In this document: piece after piece, positions 1-5,325 of the stretch | Layout: each line of letters begins with the position of its first letter | How positions within the stretch are numbered: the first letter of the stretch is position 1 | Origin: Deltaproteobacteria bacterium | Lineage (GTDB): Bacteria; Desulfobacterota; DSM-4660; Desulfatiglandales; Desulfatiglandaceae | DNA: 6,894 bases | Direction: 5' to 3' | Assembly (NCBI GenBank): GCA_019314425.1 | Contig: JAFCZI010000130.1 | Location: forward strand, 1 to 6,894 | The notes under the pieces: model-generated | Databases searched by the model: none | What the model was told of the DNA's origin: nothing | Seen by the model: only the letters and a program-made list of their open reading frames with translations | Translations under genes and position numbers: made by a program

Positions 1-96
1 CAGTATGGCTATCCACCGGATATGCAGAAATTGGCAACTGAAACAGTTCTGAAACAAGCTGAATTAATAGCGGAAGAAATTACACATGGGAAATAG
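1..96 (+). CDS. C-terminal fragment, probable type I restriction HsdR subunit
   Basis: An open frame enters the window at base 1 and ends at TAG (94-96), giving 31 residues that begin QYGYPPDMQKLATETVLKQA. The segment YGYPPD, followed by a helix of the type K-x2-ATETVL-x-QAEL, resembles the extreme C-terminus of many HsdR proteins, the motor and nuclease subunit of type I restriction-modification complexes. This is recognised from memory of the family, and only the tail is visible, so no catalytic motif can be checked. GC is about 40% (38 of 96 bases counted), which looks lower than in the chemosensory genes that follow and fits a horizontally acquired gene, although 96 bases is a small sample. 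It could be another protein with a similar tail. The next gene starts 38 bp downstream, with no obvious terminator between. Confidence 0.6.
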   Translation, partial: QYGYPPDMQKLATETVLKQAELIAEEITHGK

Positions 97-134
97 CCAC
101 CGTAAACAGCGGAACATAACCAAGAGAACAAACC

Positions 135-800
135 ATGCAAAATAACAATCGATGCTGGAAACGAATAGGGGTCTGGGGGAATGAAACGCCCCGTTGCCCG
201 AAGCTTGAAGAAGTGATCCATTGCCGCAATTGCGATGTTTTTACGCAGGCCGGCCGGAATCTCCTGGAACGGGTCCTTCCCGAAGAATACAAGGATGAAT
301 GGGGAAGCGCCCTTGTGAAAAAAAAGGGCAAAGAGACGGCCGGCGCCATTGCCGTGGTTGTTTTTCGTATTGAATCGGAATGGATGGCGCTGGCGGCCGG
401 TTTGTTTGCGGAGATCATTCACGACGTCAATATTCACAGCCTTCCCCACCGAAAAACCCCTGTTTTACTGGGTCTTGTCAATGTGCATGGCGAAATCCAA
501 CTGTGCATCTCATTAAAACACCTCATGAATCTGGAGGATGCGCCCGTTAAAAAATATGATACGGAAAAGGCCAAGAAACGATTGATGGTGGTGTCGAAGG
601 ATAATGAACAGTGGGTGTTTCCGGTCAACGAAGTTCAGGGTATCCATCACTTTAACCCAAGCCTTCTCCAGAACGTCCCTGTGACCATCGCCAAGTGTAA
701 ATCCACTTTCACGGAGGGTATTTTCAAATGGGACGAGAAACATGTGGCCCTGCTCGATGATGAACTGCTGTTTTACAACCTTAAGAGGGGGCTTCAGTGA
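135..800 (+). CDS. wspD: CheW-family coupling protein, WspD-like, with N-terminal Cys motif
   Basis: This 221-residue cytoplasmic adaptor would link chemoreceptors to the downstream CheA-type kinase. Residues about 70-215 look like a CheW domain: AIAVVVFRIESEWMALAAG, then PHRKTPVLLGLVNVHGEIQL, the usual CheW pattern of a strand pair followed by the (V/L)xGLxNxxGxI signature. The first 45 residues are a separate segment with Cys7, Cys21, Cys30 and Cys33, including CWKRIGVWG and HCRNCDVF. WspD proteins of Pseudomonas-type Wsp operons carry a similar segment, which is the main reason for this assignment over plain CheW. The four cysteines could bind a metal or an iron-sulfur cluster; that is inference. 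The ATG at 135 has only a weak AAGAGA upstream (122-127), but it lies just before the conserved CW motif. The stop overlaps the kinase start by 4 bp, so the two are probably translationally coupled. Confidence 0.88.
   Translation: MQNNNRCWKRIGVWGNETPRCPKLEEVIHCRNCDVFTQAGRNLLERVLPEEYKDEWGSALVKKKGKETAGAIAVVVFRIESEWMALAAGLFAEIIHDVNIHSLPHRKTPVLLGLVNVHGEIQLCISLKHLMNLEDAPVKKYDTEKAKKRLMVVSKDNEQWVFPVNEVQGIHHFNPSLLQNVPVTIAKCKSTFTEGIFKWDEKHVALLDDELLFYNLKRGLQ
785..791 (+). promoter_or_regulatory. Ribosome binding site for the hybrid kinase, inside the adaptor gene
   Basis: GAGGGGG lies 5 bases before GTG at 797. It supports the non-ATG start and the GTGA overlap in which the adaptor stop TGA (798-800) shares bases with the kinase start. 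This arrangement predicts coupled translation and fixed stoichiometry of the two proteins. Confidence 0.7.
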
Positions 801-3800
801 ACGAAGGGCGTGAACAAGAAGCGCGTGATGTTTCCGCTATGATGGATCTCTTTCGTTCAGAGGTCAAACGGCATGCGCTGACCATTAATGACGGTCTTCA
901 GGGGCTGGCCGCCGATCCGGACAGCCTGGACCGGCTCCATGCCATGATCCCCGCAATCCAGGCCATCAAGGGTGGGGCGCAGATTATTGATCTGGATCGG
1001 GCAGTGGCGGTTGCCCAGGCCATGAAAAGTGTTTTTGTGGCGGCCGAAAAAGGCGAATTCTCACTGGATGATGCGGGACTCCGATATTTGTTTGAAGGGG
1101 TTGAAATTCTCAATTACATGGCTGAAGCGCCCCGCGAAGGAGAAACGCCATGGATTGATTTGAACACGGAAGCGATTGATGCCTGGGTGAATAAGGTCAT
1201 ATTTCCCCCGCCCGATGAATCACCGGCATCAACCCCCCCGCCAAATACCCCTTCGCCCCCCGTTGAAGACGCGCCGCAGGAAGATGCGGAAGTTTTTCTG
1301 GATCCGGCCATGTGCGACCTTTTTCGAACGGAAACCCAGAACCATGTGGCCATCTTAAATGATGGATTGCTGCCGCTGGAGCAGAATCCGGCATCGGCAG
1401 ATCAGTTGGACGCGATGATGCGGGCGGCCCATTCCCTCAAAGGGGCTGCCAGGATTATGGGCTTGGACGGTGCAGCCCATATCGCCCATGCCATGGAAGA
1501 TTTTTTCGTGGCCGCGCAGAAAGGGCTCGTCCGCTTGGATCCCGGTAAGGCCGATATCCTTTTTCAGGGCATAGACATGTTGAACCGGATCTCTGAACAT
1601 GTGGGTGAAGGCGCCGCCGCATGGCTCAGCGGTCACAGGAAGGAAATTGAGACGGTCAAAAATGTTATCGCAGGCATTGTTGATCAGACGTCCGATGCCA
1701 TCCCCCCCGCGCAAGAACCGGAACAACCATTCCCTCCGGAAAGCGATAAAACGTTCGAAACAGGTTATGATGAACCTCATGTGGAAGATCAGGATAAACC
1801 GTTACCGCAGACCGGCGAAAACTTTGGGGCGGACCCCGCCATGCTTGACCTTTTCCATGCGGAAGTGGAAACCCATGTGGCGGTTTTAAATGATGGTCTT
1901 CTGGCTCTGGAAAACAATCCCGGGGCCACGGACCAGCTTGAAGCCCTCATGCGGGCGGCTCATTCCATCAAAGGCGGCGCCAGAATTGTGGGCCTGGATG
2001 CCGCAGTCAAAGTGGCCCATGCCATGGAAGACTGTTTTGTTGCGGCGCAGAAAGGCGCGGTATTGCTGGGGTCAGAGCAGATCGATATCCTGCTTCGGAT
2101 TGTGGATATCCTCATTAACATTGCGGAATCCATCCACGGTGGTGAAACGGACTGGGTGAGCCGCCATGGCGGAGAAATTGATCATCTCATGGCCGCCATG
2201 ACCGCCATCATTCACGGTGAGGCGCCTATCCCCGTTTCTCCGGTGGCGGAACCGTTCGTCGAAGACCCTGTACCCGTGGTTCCATCCGACAGCGAAAGCG
2301 ATCTTTCGCTCGCAAAAGCCGAGGATATCAAGCCGGTTCTAAAAGAAACCACCGAAAAATCACCGGCACTGGTAAAATCAGGGGAACTGGATCGGACGGT
2401 GCGGGTGACCGCCGCCAAAATTGAACGGCTCATGGGGCAGGCCGGAGAAGTGGTGGTGGGCGCCGGATGGTTGCCCACTTTTTCCGAGTCACTTCTGGAT
2501 CTAAAGCGTAATCATCTAGAATTATTGACACTTCTGGAGGGGCTGCAAGACGCCATCATGCGGAAAGAGAAGCGCTCCCGGGCCCAGGAGTTGATTGCGC
2601 GAGCCCGGGAGAAGACCAAAGCCTGTACCCTTCAACTGGCGGATCGGTTGAATCAGTTCGATATTTTTACCGGTGCCACCGCAGCGCTTTCCGATCGCAT
2701 CTACCATGAGGTTATCTCGGTTCGTATGAGGCCCTTCTCAGATGGGGTTCAGGGATTTCCAAGGCTGGTACGGGATCTTGCCCGGGATCTGGGTAAAAAG
2801 GTGCGCCTGGAGATCAAGGGAAAAGGCACCGAGGTGGATCGGGATATCCTTGAGAAACTGGATGCCCCCTTAAATCATCTGATTCGAAATGCGGTGGACC
2901 ATGGCATTGAATCCCCCGAAGAGAGAGCCGCCGCCGGGAAACCGGAAACCGGCCTTTTGCAGCTTGAGGCCTCCCATCGATCGGGGATGCTCATGATTAC
3001 GGTTAAAGATGACGGCCGTGGCATTGATCTGGAAAAGCTGCGGCAGAAAATTGTTGAAAAAAAGATGACCCCCCATGAAATGGCCACCCGGATGACCGAG
3101 ACGGAATTGATGGAATTTTTGTTTTTGCCGGGATTTTCAACGGCAAAAAATGTCACCGAAATATCGGGTCGGGGTGTGGGCCTGGATGTGGTTCATAACA
3201 TGGTTCATGAAGTGAGCGGTGTGGTGCGAGCGGTTTCAAACCCCGGAGAAGGGTTGGCGTTCCATATCGAACTGCCCTTGACCCTTTCCGTGGTACGCAC
3301 TTTCCTGGTGGAGATTGCCGGCGAACCCTACGCTTTTCCCCTGGCCCGGATTGATCGGTGCCTGGAATTGCGACCCTCGGACATCGACATCGTTGAGGAC
3401 CGTCAGTATTTCAGATTCGACGATAATAACATTGCCCTGTTGGATATTCACAATGTTCTGGAACTGGAAACGCCCCTTGAAAACCGGGAGAAACTGTTTG
3501 TTGTGGTGCTGAGCGACAGGTTGAATGCCTACGGGCTGGCGGTGGACAAATTCCTGGGGGAATGTGATCTGGTGGTACGGCCTTTGGATGCCAGACTGGG
3601 TAAAGTGCCCGATATCAGTTCAGTGGCCGTAATGCTGGATGGCGCGCCCGTTTTGATCTTTGATGTTGAGGACCTGGTTCGCTCCATCGACAACCTGCTG
3701 GCCGGGCGAAGGCTTCGCAAATTGAACCCGGGGTCCGAGGCCATCGAAGCCCGCAAGCAAAAGCGGATACTGGTGGTGGATGACTCCTTTACGGTTCGGG

Positions 3801-4129
3801 AGATGGAACGGAAACTGCTTGAAAGCAAGGGCTACCTGGTGGATACGGCGGTTGATGGGGTGGATGGCTGGAATGCGATTCGCACGGGTAGCTATGATAT
3901 GGTCATAAGCGATGTGGACATGCCCCGAATGAACGGCATTGAGTTTGTGAACCGGATCAAACGCCATGCCGAGCTCAAAAGCATCCCCGTGATTATCGTT
4001 TCCTATAAGGACAAGGAAGAGGACCGATTGGCGGGCCTTCAGGCGGGGGCCAACTACTACCTGACCAAGAGCAGTTTTCAGGACGACTCCTTCATACGGG
4101 CTGCCGTTAATCTTATTGGAGAGGCTTAA
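797..4129 (+). CDS. wspE: Hybrid CheA-type histidine kinase, WspE-like, with three Hpt domains and a C-terminal receiver
   Basis: This 1110-residue cytoplasmic kinase is the core of a chemosensory pathway. Domains in order: Hpt1 (about 12-133), Hpt2 (168-290), Hpt3 (345-468), an acidic Pro-rich linker, a dimerisation region (about 529-640) opening with LDRTVRVTAAKIERL, an HATPase (about 640-828), a CheW-like P5 domain (829-970) and a receiver (989-1110). The ATP site is complete: N-box HLIRNAVDHG (694-703), G1 DDGRG (738-742), F-box LFLPGFSTA (775-783) and G2 GRGVGLDVV (791-799). Hpt2 and Hpt3 have the phosphorylated His in AHSLKG (His212) and AHSIKG (His389). Hpt1 has Gln55 at that place and cannot be phosphorylated there. 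The receiver has Asp995/Asp996, phosphoacceptor Asp1039, Ser1069 and Lys1091. WspE of Pseudomonas, as I recall, has one Hpt and about 750 residues, so this protein is some 360 residues longer. The receiver may act as a phosphate sink or adaptation element. The start is GTG, overlapping the adaptor stop. Confidence 0.92.
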   Translation: MNEGREQEARDVSAMMDLFRSEVKRHALTINDGLQGLAADPDSLDRLHAMIPAIQAIKGGAQIIDLDRAVAVAQAMKSVFVAAEKGEFSLDDAGLRYLFEGVEILNYMAEAPREGETPWIDLNTEAIDAWVNKVIFPPPDESPASTPPPNTPSPPVEDAPQEDAEVFLDPAMCDLFRTETQNHVAILNDGLLPLEQNPASADQLDAMMRAAHSLKGAARIMGLDGAAHIAHAMEDFFVAAQKGLVRLDPGKADILFQGIDMLNRISEHVGEGAAAWLSGHRKEIETVKNVIAGIVDQTSDAIPPAQEPEQPFPPESDKTFETGYDEPHVEDQDKPLPQTGENFGADPAMLDLFHAEVETHVAVLNDGLLALENNPGATDQLEALMRAAHSIKGGARIVGLDAAVKVAHAMEDCFVAAQKGAVLLGSEQIDILLRIVDILINIAESIHGGETDWVSRHGGEIDHLMAAMTAIIHGEAPIPVSPVAEPFVEDPVPVVPSDSESDLSLAKAEDIKPVLKETTEKSPALVKSGELDRTVRVTAAKIERLMGQAGEVVVGAGWLPTFSESLLDLKRNHLELLTLLEGLQDAIMRKEKRSRAQELIARAREKTKACTLQLADRLNQFDIFTGATAALSDRIYHEVISVRMRPFSDGVQGFPRLVRDLARDLGKKVRLEIKGKGTEVDRDILEKLDAPLNHLIRNAVDHGIESPEERAAAGKPETGLLQLEASHRSGMLMITVKDDGRGIDLEKLRQKIVEKKMTPHEMATRMTETELMEFLFLPGFSTAKNVTEISGRGVGLDVVHNMVHEVSGVVRAVSNPGEGLAFHIELPLTLSVVRTFLVEIAGEPYAFPLARIDRCLELRPSDIDIVEDRQYFRFDDNNIALLDIHNVLELETPLENREKLFVVVLSDRLNAYGLAVDKFLGECDLVVRPLDARLGKVPDISSVAVMLDGAPVLIFDVEDLVRSIDNLLAGRRLRKLNPGSEAIEARKQKRILVVDDSFTVREMERKLLESKGYLVDTAVDGVDGWNAIRTGSYDMVISDVDMPRMNGIEFVNRIKRHAELKSIPVIIVSYKDKEEDRLAGLQAGANYYLTKSSFQDDSFIRAAVNLIGEA
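830..2200 (+). repeat. Three tandem Hpt-domain repeats within the kinase gene
   Basis: Three homologous units encode about 122 residues each, at roughly 830-1195, 1298-1666 and 1829-2200, separated by variable Pro/Glu/Asp-rich linkers. Shared marks are MxDLFRxE near the start, NDGL, a 'R/I-A-A/I-(H/Q)-S/A-(I/L)-KG' phosphosite, GLD or DLD shortly after, and FVAAxKG. Units 2 and 3 are clearly the closest pair: both start DPAM, and both have MRAAHS and AHAMED. Unit 1 is most diverged and has lost the His (CAG at 959-961; CAT at 1430-1432 and at 1961-1963). The pattern suggests an older duplication giving unit 1 and a later one separating units 2 and 3. Confidence 0.88.
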
Positions 4130-4140
4130 AACAAAGGGGG

Positions 4141-4204
4141 CAGTTGTCAGGGGGCAGGGTTTAATTCGAAGCCGCTTTTTCTGCACCCTGCACCCTGATA
4201 ACTG
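4141..4204. repeat. Intergenic inverted repeat with a 20-bp stem and 24-nt loop
   Basis: The left arm is CAGTTGTCAGGGGGCAGGGT (4141-4160) and the right arm is ACCCTGCACCCTGATAACTG (4185-4204). They pair at 18 of 20 positions, with one further G-U pair in RNA and one G-A mismatch. The element fills most of the 81-bp gap between kinase and methylesterase, and its right arm ends 6 bases before GTG 4211. There is no T-tract after the right arm, so it does not look like a standard intrinsic terminator. It may be a REP-like dispersed repeat, an RNA-stabilising or attenuating hairpin, or a structure limiting access to the next start codon. Confidence 0.75.
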
Positions 4205-4210
4205 TACACT

Positions 4211-5233
4211 GTGAATATGCGCATCGCCATTGTCAATGATCTCTCCCGGGCCGTCGAGATCCTCAGAAGGATTGTTCTGGACAGTGCCCTCCACAAAGTG
4301 GCCTGGGTCGCTCGAACCGGTGAGGAAGCGATTCAAAAATGTGAAAACGATATCCCTAACCTGATTCTCATGGACCTGTTCATGCCCGGCATGGGCGGTG
4401 TGGAAGCAACCCGCAGGATCATGTATGCCTCACCGTGCCCCATTTTGGTGGTGACGGCCACCATGGAAGACCATGCGGGAAAAGTTTTTGAAGCCATGGG
4501 TCATGGGGCGCTTGATGCCATCAATACGCCCATGATGGGGAGCGGGGAGGGCGCTCGGAAAAGTCGGGATGCGCTGCTGAAAAAGATTGCCATCATTGAA
4601 AAGCTGAGCCTGAATTCTCAGGCGAGCCCCACGAAACGCCAATCAATGGGGGCACCGTTTGCAAAAGTCTCATCGCTTATTGCCATCGGTGCTTCCACCG
4701 GGGGCCCGAAAGCCCTGGCGGATATTCTGAGCCGTATGCCGGCCAATCTGAGCGCAGGCATCATTATCGCGCAGCACGTGGACGGGGAGTTTTCCGCCGG
4801 CATGGCCCGGTGGCTTGATGGACAGAGTCCCCTTACCATTCGCCTGGCGGAAGAGGGGGCGTACCCGGCCCGTGGAACCGCTCTTCTGGCCGGAAAAAAT
4901 GACCACCTTGTCCTGACGCGAAACCTTAACCTGGCTTACACCCGAGAACCTGTCGCCACGCCTTTTCGTCCTTCGGTGGATGAGTTGTTCAAAAGCGTTG
5001 CAGCCCATTGGCCCTCAATGGGTATTGCCGTACTGTTGACGGGAATGGGGAGAGACGGCGCCGATGGCATGAAAATGCTGCATCGCGTCGGTTGGCACAC
5101 CATAGCCCAGGATGAAGCAACCAGCGTTGTTTACGGTATGCCCAAGGCGGCCCGGGATCTGGGCGCCGTGTCGGAAATCCTGCCCATTGATCGGATTGCG
5201 CCGGCAATTCTGCGGCGATTATCGGCGTTTTAG
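4211..5233 (+). CDS. wspF: Chemotaxis-type receptor glutamate methylesterase, WspF/CheB-like
   Basis: This 340-residue cytoplasmic enzyme would hydrolyse methyl-glutamate on chemoreceptors and so reset the array. The receiver covers about 3-125, with Asn9/Asp10 in the acidic pocket, phosphoacceptor Asp55 (MDLFMPGMGG) and Thr82. The usual receiver Lys is absent: the aligned stretch reads ALDAINTP, with Thr106 there. The catalytic domain (about 153-338) has an intact triad: Ser162 in GASTGGP, His189 in AQHV and Asp282 in TGMGRDGADG. The opening IAIVNDL and the NTP in place of KP resemble WspF more than enteric CheB, consistent with its place after a WspE-like kinase. The start could be GTG 4211 or ATG 4217; the latter gives MRIAIVND, typical of the family, and neither has a clear Shine-Dalgarno sequence. 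The upstream hairpin abuts the start. No CheR partner is visible in the window. Confidence 0.88.
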   Translation: MNMRIAIVNDLSRAVEILRRIVLDSALHKVAWVARTGEEAIQKCENDIPNLILMDLFMPGMGGVEATRRIMYASPCPILVVTATMEDHAGKVFEAMGHGALDAINTPMMGSGEGARKSRDALLKKIAIIEKLSLNSQASPTKRQSMGAPFAKVSSLIAIGASTGGPKALADILSRMPANLSAGIIIAQHVDGEFSAGMARWLDGQSPLTIRLAEEGAYPARGTALLAGKNDHLVLTRNLNLAYTREPVATPFRPSVDELFKSVAAHWPSMGIAVLLTGMGRDGADGMKMLHRVGWHTIAQDEATSVVYGMPKAARDLGAVSEILPIDRIAPAILRRLSAF

Positions 5234-5294
5234 GTAGGGGCAGGTCTTGTGCCTGCCCTTGACCCAAACGGAAGGGCGGAAGGCCCGCTCCTAC
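5234..5294. repeat. Intergenic palindromic repeat, GTAGGGGC...GCTCCTAC
   Basis: The outer arms are GTAGGGGC (5234-5241) and GCTCCTAC (5287-5294), matching at 7 of 8 positions. Inside lie two smaller hairpins: GGGCAGG/CCTGCCC (5238-5244 with 5252-5258, perfect, 7-nt loop) and GCGG/CCGC (5276-5279 with 5285-5288, extendable by a G-U and a G-C pair). The element starts directly after the methylesterase stop codon. It has the look of a dispersed REP-like sequence common in intergenic DNA of many bacteria. It is not followed by a T-tract, so a simple terminator is unlikely, though the first hairpin could slow polymerase or protect the upstream mRNA end. Confidence 0.7.
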
Positions 5295-5315
5295 AAAACG
5301 ACAACCCAACAGAAC

Positions 5316-5320
5316 AGGAA
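5316..5320 (+). promoter_or_regulatory. Ribosome binding site for the cyclase gene
   Basis: AGGAA lies 5 bases before ATG 5326 and decides this start. It lies outside the palindromic repeat that ends at 5294, so the cyclase has its own initiation signal despite the gap to the methylesterase. Confidence 0.65.
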
Positions 5321-5325
5321 TCCCA

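Noticed and set aside
31..134. Possible sigma-70 promoter ahead of the adaptor gene (TTGGCA at 31-36, TAATAG at 65-70)
   Set aside because: The spacing between the boxes is 28 bases, far from the usual 16-18, and no better pair was seen, so no promoter is called.
1599..2159. Additional + strand frames inside the kinase gene
   Set aside because: They are out of frame with the Hpt domains, rich in Trp, Arg and Pro in an unnatural mix, and show no domain.
4141..4204. Intrinsic terminator after the kinase gene
   Set aside because: The stem is strong, but the right arm is followed by TACACTGTGAAT rather than a T-tract, and the next gene belongs to the same pathway.
3620..4336. Long antisense open frame of 238 codons across the end of the kinase gene and the following gap
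   Set aside because: It lies opposite the receiver of the kinase, spans the hairpin gap and has no recognisable domain. It is explained by the codon bias of the sense gene.
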